Source: Methanolinea sp. (lineage in GTDB: Archaea; Halobacteriota; Methanomicrobia; Methanomicrobiales; Methanospirillaceae). From it: a stretch of DNA of 64,000 bases. Positions 20,108-28,985 of this stretch are shown piece after piece. The DNA lies in NCBI GenBank assembly GCA_025453675.1, contig JALOPW010000005.1:1-64000 (forward strand), read 5' to 3'. Made by a program: the position numbers and the translations under genes. Below the pieces are notes generated by a model, which did not search any database, was not told the origin of the DNA, and saw nothing but the letters and a program-made list of their open reading frames with translations. Position 1 is the first letter of the stretch; the number at the start of each line of letters is the position of its first letter.

Positions 20108-20857
20108 ATGACATCTGTAGGACCAGCCATTGAGATACAGGGTGTGTATACCGCATACGAAGGAGCGGAGCGTCCCACCCTCACCGATGTTTCCCTCACC
20201 ATCGGCAGGGGCGAGTATGTAGTAATCGGGGGCCCGAACGGAGCGGGAAAGACGACCCTGCTTGAGACCATCAACGGGATGCTTCCCATCACCCATGGGA
20301 ATGCTCTCGTCTGCGGTCATAATGTACGGGGGAATGGTGTGCAGGTCCGGTGCCGGGTCGGATACCTCCTCCAGAATTTTTCCTTTGACCCGCTCACTCC
20401 TTTCACCGTTGAGGAAGTGGTCATGATGGGAAGGTTCGGGAAGATGGGACTTTTCCGGAAACCGGGGAAGGAGGATCACGATGCAGTGAAGAAGGCGCTC
20501 GCCCTGCTGGAAATCGAGGATCTCGCTGACCGACCTATCGGCCACCTCTCCGGGGGGCAGCAGCAGAAGGTGCTGCTTGCCCAGAACCTGGCCCGGGACC
20601 CGGAAATTCTTCTTCTGGATGAACCCTTTTCCAACCTGGACATGTTTGCCAGGGAAGCCATCAACCGTCTCCTCACCCGGCTGGTTATTGACGGGATCAC
20701 GGTGATTATCGTCTCACATGCCTTTGACGACCTCCCCGACCGCCCGGTGCGGGTGTTGGTGATGCAGGAGGGGAAGATCGCGCTCGACCGGGAATGCTCC
20801 CCGGGTGAGGTGGAGCAGGTCATCCGGAATGCCGGAAACGGGACAAGAAATGCTTGA
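20108..20857 (+). CDS. Metal-type ABC transporter ATP-binding protein
   Basis: GPNGAGKTTLLE, LSGGQQQKVLLAQNLARDPEILLLDEP. Confidence 0.9.
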   Translation: MTSVGPAIEIQGVYTAYEGAERPTLTDVSLTIGRGEYVVIGGPNGAGKTTLLETINGMLPITHGNALVCGHNVRGNGVQVRCRVGYLLQNFSFDPLTPFTVEEVVMMGRFGKMGLFRKPGKEDHDAVKKALALLEIEDLADRPIGHLSGGQQQKVLLAQNLARDPEILLLDEPFSNLDMFAREAINRLLTRLVIDGITVIIVSHAFDDLPDRPVRVLVMQEGKIALDRECSPGEVEQVIRNAGNGTRNA

Positions 20858-21680
20858 ATTCCTCATCCCGAACAACATCGTCTGCCACGCAGTTGAAGCC
20901 ATGCTCTTTGCCTCCGTTGCATGTGCTGTCCTTGGGGTGATCATCACCCAGATACAGATCTCTTCCATCGGGTTCACCATGGCCCACGCCGCCTTTGCCG
21001 GCGCCGCGGTGGGAATGTTCCTCTCGCTCAATTCCACGATCTGCGCGATTATCGCGGGTGTATGCGTGGCCTTCCTCATCGGGCCGCTGTCCGACAAGGC
21101 CCGGGTCTCCGCGGATACCGCGCTCGGACTGCTCTTCGGGATCAGTATGGCCGTGGCTATCTTCTTTATCGCCTACATGCAGACGCTTGGCAAGGGTTTC
21201 TCGGCCATGGGGCTCCTCTTCGGGGACGTCATCTCACTCTACAGGGAGGAGATCTACCTCCTTGCCATCATCTGTGTGGTGGCTGTGGTATTCGTAGTCG
21301 TGCTCTACAAGGAGATTACCGGTATCATCTTCAACAAGAAGATCGCAGAATCGGTCGGAATCCGGGTCAAGCCAGTCTACTACGCGATGCTGTTCGTAAT
21401 CGCGCTGACCGTGGCCCTCTGCATTCCCATTATCGGTGGACTCCTCCTCTATGTATGGCTCGTGACCCCGGCGGCAATCGCTCTCCAGTTCTGCTATCGC
21501 CTCTCTGCCATGTTCGTGGTCGCACCCCTGGTAGCTGCCGCCATCAGTGTCTCGGGGGCACTTGCGGGCCTGGAATATTCGTTGCCGGTTGCGCCGCTCA
21601 CTGCAGTCCTCTTATCACTCGTGTTTATCATTGCAGTAGTAATTTCACCTAAAAGGCGGATCACATTTCGAAAATCTTAA
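20850..21680 (+). CDS. Metal-type (ZnuB/MntB family) ABC transporter permease
   Basis: Overlaps the ATPase gene; SSIGFTMAHAAFAGAAVGMFL; multiple TM helices. Confidence 0.88.
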   Translation: MLEFLIPNNIVCHAVEAMLFASVACAVLGVIITQIQISSIGFTMAHAAFAGAAVGMFLSLNSTICAIIAGVCVAFLIGPLSDKARVSADTALGLLFGISMAVAIFFIAYMQTLGKGFSAMGLLFGDVISLYREEIYLLAIICVVAVVFVVVLYKEITGIIFNKKIAESVGIRVKPVYYAMLFVIALTVALCIPIIGGLLLYVWLVTPAAIALQFCYRLSAMFVVAPLVAAAISVSGALAGLEYSLPVAPLTAVLLSLVFIIAVVISPKRRITFRKS

Positions 21681-21705
21681 TCTTATCCTCGCAAAAAGTA
21701 AATGT

Positions 21706-22704
21706 ATGCTTCAAAAATCCATACTCTTTATGCTATTCTTCTCACTCTTGTTCATACCGGGAGTGAGTGCGCTGAATGTGGTCTCTACAACCGCGGTACT
21801 CTGGGACCCCGCCCAGTACATCGGCGGGGAGAAGGTCCAGGCCATCTACATCGCGGACCCCACCATCTGCCCTCATATGCAGGCCGACATCATCCCAAAC
21901 CGGATCCAGATGCAGAAGGATTTCATCCAGAATGCTGACCTCTACATTGCTCATAATGGATCGGTCGACGTGTCCTATGTCATGCCCTACGTGGACGATT
22001 TCATGGCTGCTAACAACTACGGGACGGTGAAGTGGGTCACCCTTAAGAATCCCTCGATGACCTGGAACACGCCTGATGGTGCAAAGGCACTCTCACAGGA
22101 GGTTGCGGGATGGCTGATTGAGGCAGACCCTGCGAACAAGACCTATTACGAGTCCCGGCTGGCCGAATACCTCGCTCAAATCGATGCTGCAGATGTATCA
22201 GTCGATGAGAAGAAGCTGATTGCAGGCCAGGACGTGGTCGTGATGGTCTGGCAGCAGGATGCGGCCGAGAAATGGCTCGGGCTGAACGCGGTGAGTATCT
22301 ATGCCCCGGATTTCTACCAGGGAGGTAAATTCACCCCTGTAAAAGTTGTTGATAACATCAATAACAACACCGCGAAGTATCGGAACGTGCAGTATGTCAT
22401 AGAGAATATGCAGTCAGGAGAACTTGCCAAGGGTCTCGAAGAGGCGCTTCGGAACAAGGGAATCCCTGCAAAACGGGTAATTTTCACCAATTTCCCGAAG
22501 TCGATTCCTGGTGTGGAGACACTCCCCGATGTGCTGCAATACAACAAGAACCTGGTGAAACCCACGCCTTCAACTACTTCCGCCACTTCGGCAGCACAGC
22601 AGACGCTTGTGGCAGCTCAGACCAAGACGCCGCTGGATATAATGATAGTGTGTATGTCTGTCGCAGGTGCTGCTGTCCTGCTTTCCCGGAGAGCAAAGGA
22701 ATAA
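21706..22704 (+). CDS. TroA/ZnuA-like substrate-binding protein with C-terminal TM anchor
   Basis: Signal peptide, ADPTICPHMQADIIPNRIQ, C-terminal hydrophobic segment followed by RRAKE; operonic with ATPase/permease. Confidence 0.78.
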   Translation: MLQKSILFMLFFSLLFIPGVSALNVVSTTAVLWDPAQYIGGEKVQAIYIADPTICPHMQADIIPNRIQMQKDFIQNADLYIAHNGSVDVSYVMPYVDDFMAANNYGTVKWVTLKNPSMTWNTPDGAKALSQEVAGWLIEADPANKTYYESRLAEYLAQIDAADVSVDEKKLIAGQDVVVMVWQQDAAEKWLGLNAVSIYAPDFYQGGKFTPVKVVDNINNNTAKYRNVQYVIENMQSGELAKGLEEALRNKGIPAKRVIFTNFPKSIPGVETLPDVLQYNKNLVKPTPSTTSATSAAQQTLVAAQTKTPLDIMIVCMSVAGAAVLLSRRAKE

Positions 22705-22773
22705 CTTCCCTCTCTCCCTTTTCTCCAGCATATTCAAACTCATGAAAACAGCAATGATTATTTTTGCATCGTT

Positions 22774-22798
22774 AATTATGGAAGATTATTCCATAATT
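22774..22798 (+). terminator. Strong 10-bp hairpin after the metal ABC operon
   Basis: AATTATGGAA-GATTA-TTCCATAATT followed by a T-rich tract. Confidence 0.55.
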
Positions 22799-22942
22799 TT
22801 CTTTATTCTAATTTGAATTACAGGGTATGAATCGGCTGCGCTCATCACTATGCCGCCATGTGGGGGACCGGTGTCACGGCCCCCCAGGTGAGGGGACGGT
22901 AACGGCGGCGTGTGTGTACAATCACTCCTGCTCTTCGGGCCT

Positions 22943-23275
22943 TCAGAACTCTTCCAGGATACCGTATCCCCAGGATCGCAGTATTGCTGCTCCCCGCAGG
23001 TCTCCGGTGTCAGGGCAGAAAAGCCCTTTTTCTTCCAGGAACCGGCCGGCCATGACCGGTGAGATGAGGGAGAGCGTCTCCCGCTCACCAGGTACACGCG
23101 ACCAGCGGTGAATGTAGAAGAGGGATGGCAAACCCCTGCGTGTGTGCTCGTAAAGGTCTTTACCCCTTGGATAGGCACTGTCTGCCGGGCCTCTCTGGGC
23201 CCGGAACAGGCAGGAATCCCTGTTGGTATCGAGTGTGGAATTACTCTTTTCATGCACGGTCAATTCCATGCCCAT
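22943..23275 (-). CDS. Hypothetical protein
   Basis: 110-aa ORF with plausible protein-like composition; no recognised family. Confidence 0.35.
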   Translation of the reverse strand: MGMELTVHEKSNSTLDTNRDSCLFRAQRGPADSAYPRGKDLYEHTRRGLPSLFYIHRWSRVPGERETLSLISPVMAGRFLEEKGLFCPDTGDLRGAAILRSWGYGILEEF

Positions 23276-23549
23276 TTCTCTCCTTTTGCGCTGATTCTTC
23301 CATGAGGCGATGTATGCAGGCGCTCACAGGTTGAAGGTCCCTGAGATCCCTGCGGCAGCGAATCACATGGCTGATTCTGCCGGTGGAGTATATGATCATT
23401 CTTGTAATAAATATTTTTATTATTGTAATACTTAGTATGATAAAAATATATTAATATGCTATTTTTAGGTATCGGCCTTGAACCGCGATCCTGCACTCCC
23501 ACACCCATCGCACGGAATTCTACGGGTTCCCCGGGGATTATTATACCCC

Positions 23550-24275
23550 CTACAGGGTGACCTTCCGGAACTGCCGCACGCTGATGCCTACCACCACGGT
23601 GGCAAGGAAGAGGAGCGCCCCGATCCTTGACCAGGCCAGGACCCCCTCCTGGAGGGCACGAATCGCGTCGATGGCGTAGCTCACAGGGTTCCAGTATGCA
23701 AGGGCCGAAAGCCAGGCGGGCATCACCGAGTACGGCATCAATGCGCTGCTGGTGAAGAAGAGCGGCATGCTCACCATGGCATTGAAGGCTGCATAGGCAT
23801 CGTGGTCCGAGAGGTACAGGGCGATTGTCGTGGAGAAGGCTGAGAGGAGAACGCCGAAAAGTGCCAGGATGGCGTAGGTCAGCACGAGGCTCCAGGGGGA
23901 GAGGAACGATGCACCGAGCACGAGGGCCAGGAGGAGGATCACCGTGGCCTGCAGCAACCCCCTGGCGGTGATGAAGAGAATCTTGCCGAAGAGGATGCTC
24001 TCGCGCGAGGAGGGCAGTGCCAGGAACTTGTTCAGGAATCCCAGGATCTTGTCGAATATGAGCAGGGATCCACCCTGGAGTGAGGCGCCGAGCATCGTCA
24101 GCACCAGGATGCCCGGGGTGATGAAGTCGATATAGTTCTCGGTGAACGTGGTGGGAAGCGCCAGGCCGACAAATATCAGCCAGGCGGCAGGCATGACCAG
24201 CGCGGAAATAACGGAGACCCGGCCCCGGACCCAGCGGAGCATGTCCCGCTCGAAGTAGTAGAAGATATCCTTCAT
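23550..24275 (-). CDS. ABC-2 type transporter permease
   Basis: Six-TM ABC-2 pattern; overlaps ATPase gene stop. Confidence 0.88.
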   Translation of the reverse strand: MKDIFYYFERDMLRWVRGRVSVISALVMPAAWLIFVGLALPTTFTENYIDFITPGILVLTMLGASLQGGSLLIFDKILGFLNKFLALPSSRESILFGKILFITARGLLQATVILLLALVLGASFLSPWSLVLTYAILALFGVLLSAFSTTIALYLSDHDAYAAFNAMVSMPLFFTSSALMPYSVMPAWLSALAYWNPVSYAIDAIRALQEGVLAWSRIGALLFLATVVVGISVRQFRKVTL

Positions 24276-25231
24276 CCTCTCCTCCGCAGCATCGTCCTGA
24301 ACTTATGGTCATCAAAAGCAGAACCATCCTCCCTGCTCCCCACCAGGGCAAGGAAGACATCATCGAGCGTGGGTTCCCGGACAGAGAGAGAATGGACGAC
24401 CGCCCCCTGCTCCTCGAGCCTGCGGAAGAGCTCCGGCACTCTCTCGGATGCATGCTCGGAGGAGAATACGACCTCGCCGTTCTCCTTGCCTCCCATCATG
24501 GTCACTCCCTCTGGGAGGTCCCGGCAATACTCCCCGCTTATTCTTGCACTGATGAGGTCTTTCCCGAGAAGCCCCTTCAGGTGTGAAGGGGAATCCACCG
24601 CCGCTACCCTCCCGTGGTCGAGGATGGCCACCCGGTCGCAGGAGTGGTCGGCCTCGTCCATGTAGTGGGTGGTTACAAAAATCGTCATGCCCCGGGACTT
24701 CAGGGTGCCGATGTGTTCCCAGATCTTCTTCCTGGCAGCGACATCGAGACCGATGGTCGGCTCATCGAGGAAGAGGACTTTCGGCTCGTGGACGAGTGCC
24801 TGTGCAAGCTCAAGCCTCCGCCGCATGCCCCCCGAGTAGGTCCGCACCAGGTCATCGGCCCGCTCGGAAAGGTCCATCATCCCGAGTACGCGGTCGATGG
24901 TCTCGTCACGGCGGGATATCCCGTAGAGTTTGGCAAAGAGGGCCACGTTCTCCCTCCCGGTGAGCTTGATGTCGACTGCCATGTCCTGGGGGACGTAGCT
25001 AATCAGCCTGCGTACCTCCTGCGCCTCCCTGCCTACGTCGTGCCCGCATACCAGGGCGGACCCTTCCGTCGGTCGCAGCAGCGTGGTGAGCATCAGAACC
25101 GTGGTGGTCTTCCCTGATCCATTTGGCCCAAGAAGCCCGAAGATCTCGTTTCCCACCTCCAGGTCTATATGGTCCACGGCGCAGAGGGACCCGTAGTACT
25201 TCGTGAGGCCATGTGTCTCGATCGGGATCAT
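24272..25231 (-). CDS. ABC-2 type exporter ATP-binding protein (DrrA-like)
   Basis: GPNGSGKTTTVLML, YSGGMRRRLELAQALVHEPKVLFLDEPTIGLD. Confidence 0.92.
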   Translation of the reverse strand: MIPIETHGLTKYYGSLCAVDHIDLEVGNEIFGLLGPNGSGKTTTVLMLTTLLRPTEGSALVCGHDVGREAQEVRRLISYVPQDMAVDIKLTGRENVALFAKLYGISRRDETIDRVLGMMDLSERADDLVRTYSGGMRRRLELAQALVHEPKVLFLDEPTIGLDVAARKKIWEHIGTLKSRGMTIFVTTHYMDEADHSCDRVAILDHGRVAAVDSPSHLKGLLGKDLISARISGEYCRDLPEGVTMMGGKENGEVVFSSEHASERVPELFRRLEEQGAVVHSLSVREPTLDDVFLALVGSREDGSAFDDHKFRTMLRRRG

Positions 25232-25603
25232 AATGACTAATCTTCTCCCAGGAAGATTCTCGAACCAGTGTATTAGTTCCGGAAAGATATCCCTTCTGAA
25301 TTTCCTGTGCCGGCGGGATGAACTGGTATCCGGAATAGAGAAGTTATCTCTCGAAAAACGGCAGACCTCGTCAGTATAAACTCCCGCGGCTGAAACCCTT
25401 TCACATGCTATCCAAACATATTAGAGAATGAAAATATCGTATTGGTATCGCTGAACAGGTATATTCTGGAATGAGAAATCCACGCTCTGATACCCTCCCA
25501 CCCTCTCTCCTTCCTGGCAACAACCGGTCTTGCCGGGTATACCAGAAGGGCGATCCATCATAATACATACCCGCTCAAACAGGAAAAAAAACCAACGCGA
25601 GAT

Positions 25604-26074
25604 TCACATGATGTGGCTCGTGATATCTTTCGAGATCAGCCAGTCGCAGTAGACGCACCGGAGCCCCTTGGCCTGGACAAGGAAGCAGGACTGGATGGGT
25701 TCATTCGTGTTGGATATGCAGCCGGGGTTCGGGCACCGCACGATGCCGATCACCTCTGCGGGGATCTCCACCCCCTTCTTCACCCAGACCTTGTAGTTCC
25801 GGATGATATTGATGGAGGCCCGGGGGGCAATGAGAGCGATCCTGTCAACCTCCTCCTTCCGGAGCTCCCTGTTCTTGATCTTCACGATATCTTTCAGTCC
25901 AATCTTGCCGCTCTCCACGTTGGTCGCGACAGAGATCGACTCCTGGGTGGTCCCCGTGATGCCGATGATCCGCAGCACGTTCAGGGCCTCCCCGGCGGTG
26001 ATGTGATCGATCACCGTGCCATTCTCGATGGGGCTGATGAAGAGGCCTTTCCTGGCATCCTTCCCTCCCTTCAT
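25604..26074 (-). CDS. pyrI: Aspartate carbamoyltransferase regulatory subunit
   Basis: IENGTVIDHITAG, CPNPGCISNTNEP...CVYCDW zinc site. Confidence 0.95.
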   Translation of the reverse strand: MKGGKDARKGLFISPIENGTVIDHITAGEALNVLRIIGITGTTQESISVATNVESGKIGLKDIVKIKNRELRKEEVDRIALIAPRASINIIRNYKVWVKKGVEIPAEVIGIVRCPNPGCISNTNEPIQSCFLVQAKGLRCVYCDWLISKDITSHIM

Positions 26075-26967
26075 TCCATCACCCGCAGGAGCATGGCCAT
26101 CCGCACCGGGATGCCGTTTGCGGACTGCTCGAAGTACCGCGCATAGGGCAGGCGGTCCACCCGTGGGTCGATCTCGTTCACCCTCGGGAGGGGATGCAGT
26201 ACCACCAGGTGAGTGCGAACCCCTGCGAGGAGCTCCGGGGTGACCCGGTAGCTCGATGCGACCTTAAAGTAGGAGGACGAGTCCGGGAACCGCTCCCTCT
26301 GGATCCTGGTGACATAGAGGACGTCGAGATCCTTCACCACCTCCAGCACGTCATCATGCTCTATCACCTCGGTCCCCCCGTCTCTCAGTTCACTGGCAAG
26401 GCCTGAGGGGAGTTCGAGTCCCTTGGGAGAGATGGTATGGAGGGTGGCGCCATAAAGGGAGAGTGCATGGGCCAGCGAGTGTGCGGTCCTCCCGTAGCGG
26501 AGGTCCCCGAGGAGACCCACAGATATCCCCTCGAGCGGCATGGACTGGCGGATGGTGAAGAGGTCAAGGAGAGTCTGGGAGGGGTGCTGGCCGGCGCCGT
26601 CGCCTGCATTGATCACCGGTACCTGTGCAAACTCGCTTGCCAGGCGGGCTGCCCCCTCTTTCGGGTGACGGAGCACGATGGCGTCCACGTACCCGCTCAC
26701 CACGCGGATGGTGTCGGCGAGGGTCTCGCCCTTGACCATCGAGCTCGCCTCCACGCTGTCCATGGAGATCGACTGCCCCCCCAGGCGGGCTACGGCGGAG
26801 GCAAAAGACATCCTGGTCCGGGTACTTGGCTCGAAGAAGAGCAGGCCGAGTATCTTCCCTTTCAGGGCCTGTGGATTGTAGGGGTGGGTCTGGAGGTCCT
26901 GGGCCTGATCCAGGACCTCGTCGATCTCACCCCTGTTCAGATCACGGATGGAGATGATGTGCCGCAA
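26071..26967 (-). CDS. pyrB: Aspartate carbamoyltransferase catalytic subunit
   Basis: FEPSTRTRMSFASA, GDGAGQHPSQTLLDLFTI, HPLPRVNEID. Confidence 0.95.
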   Translation of the reverse strand: MRHIISIRDLNRGEIDEVLDQAQDLQTHPYNPQALKGKILGLLFFEPSTRTRMSFASAVARLGGQSISMDSVEASSMVKGETLADTIRVVSGYVDAIVLRHPKEGAARLASEFAQVPVINAGDGAGQHPSQTLLDLFTIRQSMPLEGISVGLLGDLRYGRTAHSLAHALSLYGATLHTISPKGLELPSGLASELRDGGTEVIEHDDVLEVVKDLDVLYVTRIQRERFPDSSSYFKVASSYRVTPELLAGVRTHLVVLHPLPRVNEIDPRVDRLPYARYFEQSANGIPVRMAMLLRVME

Positions 26968-27296
26968 TGTTCTTCGCGCCCCCTTGTGCAGATTCCTCCG
27001 GGATGGCCATCGATCCTGCCTGGATCTCCTGTTACTCCTGTTGGGCGGGCCATGTCATAAATGCATATCCATGGAACTCCGGGGGGGGATCACACGTTGC
27101 GAACACGTGGAGAATGCACCCATTCATATCCAGTGCGGTGCACTCTGGATGTCCTGCGAAAGGAGGCTCTCTCGCGAGACAGAACAAACGCGATTCAGGG
27201 TATTTGGCCGTGCGGAATGGTATTCAGGAGTTCAGGATGGATAATTCGCATTTCACACTCTCACAGGCGATGCGTATTCCAATTCTCCACCCTTCC

Positions 27297-28868
27297 TCAT
27301 CCCTTCTTCTTCCGGGAACGGGGTCGCCTGGTACCCTCACCCGCCCGGATCGCGGAGAGTGGTCCCACTCTGCTCTCTCTCGTCACCAGGAGATTGTAGG
27401 CATGGTATTTTGGGTTGAACCGGACCAGGACAGAGTGAAATGCGGCAATAGTTGCGTAGGGGATGGAAAGGAGCATCTTGTTCGTGTCAGACAGGTGGTA
27501 GGCGGGAAGGATGGCGTAGACCGGTTTCCTGGTGGTCCCGTCGCATATCCTGAAGACAGAGGTTCTCTGGTCGCCCAGATTCCCGGACATCACCACTGCT
27601 GCCACATTGATCCTCCGGTTGAGGTGTCGCGCAAGAGTGGAGAGACGGGCAAATTCCCGGGCCGAGAGCGGGATTCCCCGGGGCCTGGAAGGAGGGACCT
27701 TCCGGAGGAGCGCGTACGAGTACTTGATATCGGTATTACGGTACCGGTAACCCTCGTCCCCTGATGCCAGGGCTTCCATGAGGTCCGGGGCCCGGATGGG
27801 CGGCTTCTCCACGAAACTCCAGCAATTATCAGGGGTGCAGGGGGTGTTCCAGAGGAACTGGCATGGTGCATGGAGAGAGAGGCCCGGACCTGCCGCATGG
27901 TGAGCTACCCGTCTCAGTTCCATGGAATTGACCATATCTGCAGGTTCTACGAGAAGGATGCACCCGTCGGCGGAGAGTGCCTTTGCATAGTCCTGCACCA
28001 GCCTCCCCTTCTCTTCCGGGGTGAGCCCTGTCATCTCGTTGAAGACATTCTGAAAGACCAGAAGATCCAGCGAGGGGGGAAGGTCATGGAGGGGGAGTGT
28101 GCGGAGGTCTGCCTGGAGTGGGGGGCGGAGGGTGACCGGGCCCTTGCCAGGATTCACGATGCAGGAGATGAACCGGTAGGCTTCGATGAACTCCTCTGAC
28201 TGTTCGATCGTATAGATATCGGCGGAACATCCCCCAATCCTCCCCAAAAAATCAGCGATCGCCAGGGGGACCACGCCGGGGCCGCAGCCGAGATCCAGCA
28301 CCCGCATGGACTGCTTCAGCAGGCCTGCAAGGGCGAGATCGTACAGGAGGTGCTCGGCCTGGAGAATATAGACCGGGGCCTGGTAGGCAAGGTACCCGAG
28401 CACGCTGTAGCCTTTCTGGTAGGTTATCTGTTTCTTCTCCCCCTCTCTCCAGTAGGCGTCTTTCTGCGACACGATGGCCTTTTTGATCTTCACGAGAACG
28501 GACGGGTCGTTCCAGGACTTCCCTGTCTTGGCATGGATATATTCGTGGATGCCGTCCGCGATGACGGGGGGCAGTTCAGGCCGTCTGAAGAACGCCTCCA
28601 TACGGCTGCGTTCCTCCGCACTCAGGGTTCTTGGGGGAGAAGGGGCCTTTTTCCACAGGCGCAGGTCGCCGGGTATCCGCTCGGTGACGAGATCCAGGGT
28701 GGTGAAGAGGGGCCAGAGGAGAGCGGCCGTCCCCGGAATGTCTCTTCTCTCTCCGGCCTGCTCCAGGACCTCCGAGAGGAGAAAAGCGTCCCTGGTCTTC
28801 GCACACAGAGCCAGTATTTCATCGGGTCCCCGGTCGGGCATGCAGTAGGGATAGGTCATCATCGACAT
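27297..28868 (-). CDS. Rsm22-like methyltransferase
   Basis: VLDLGCGPGVVPLAIADFL; architecture resembles the small-ribosomal-subunit Rsm22 family. Confidence 0.65.
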   Translation of the reverse strand: MSMMTYPYCMPDRGPDEILALCAKTRDAFLLSEVLEQAGERRDIPGTAALLWPLFTTLDLVTERIPGDLRLWKKAPSPPRTLSAEERSRMEAFFRRPELPPVIADGIHEYIHAKTGKSWNDPSVLVKIKKAIVSQKDAYWREGEKKQITYQKGYSVLGYLAYQAPVYILQAEHLLYDLALAGLLKQSMRVLDLGCGPGVVPLAIADFLGRIGGCSADIYTIEQSEEFIEAYRFISCIVNPGKGPVTLRPPLQADLRTLPLHDLPPSLDLLVFQNVFNEMTGLTPEEKGRLVQDYAKALSADGCILLVEPADMVNSMELRRVAHHAAGPGLSLHAPCQFLWNTPCTPDNCWSFVEKPPIRAPDLMEALASGDEGYRYRNTDIKYSYALLRKVPPSRPRGIPLSAREFARLSTLARHLNRRINVAAVVMSGNLGDQRTSVFRICDGTTRKPVYAILPAYHLSDTNKMLLSIPYATIAAFHSVLVRFNPKYHAYNLLVTRESRVGPLSAIRAGEGTRRPRSRKKKG

Positions 28869-28985
28869 AATTCCTTCCGGGAAACCCGTCTCCTGCAATT
28901 ATGTGCTTGGGCGATACGTACATAATATCCCGGGGCAAAGGTGAGGGATAGGAGAATAAAACCCGGGTTTGAGAGGAGAACAGGC

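Noticed and set aside
22786-23253. 155-aa minus ORF
   Set aside because: Overlaps 22943..23275 in another frame with weaker protein-like composition and spans a terminator-like hairpin.
23260-24453. 397-aa minus-strand ORF
   Set aside because: Out-of-frame shadow over the ABC-2 permease gene; no family signature.
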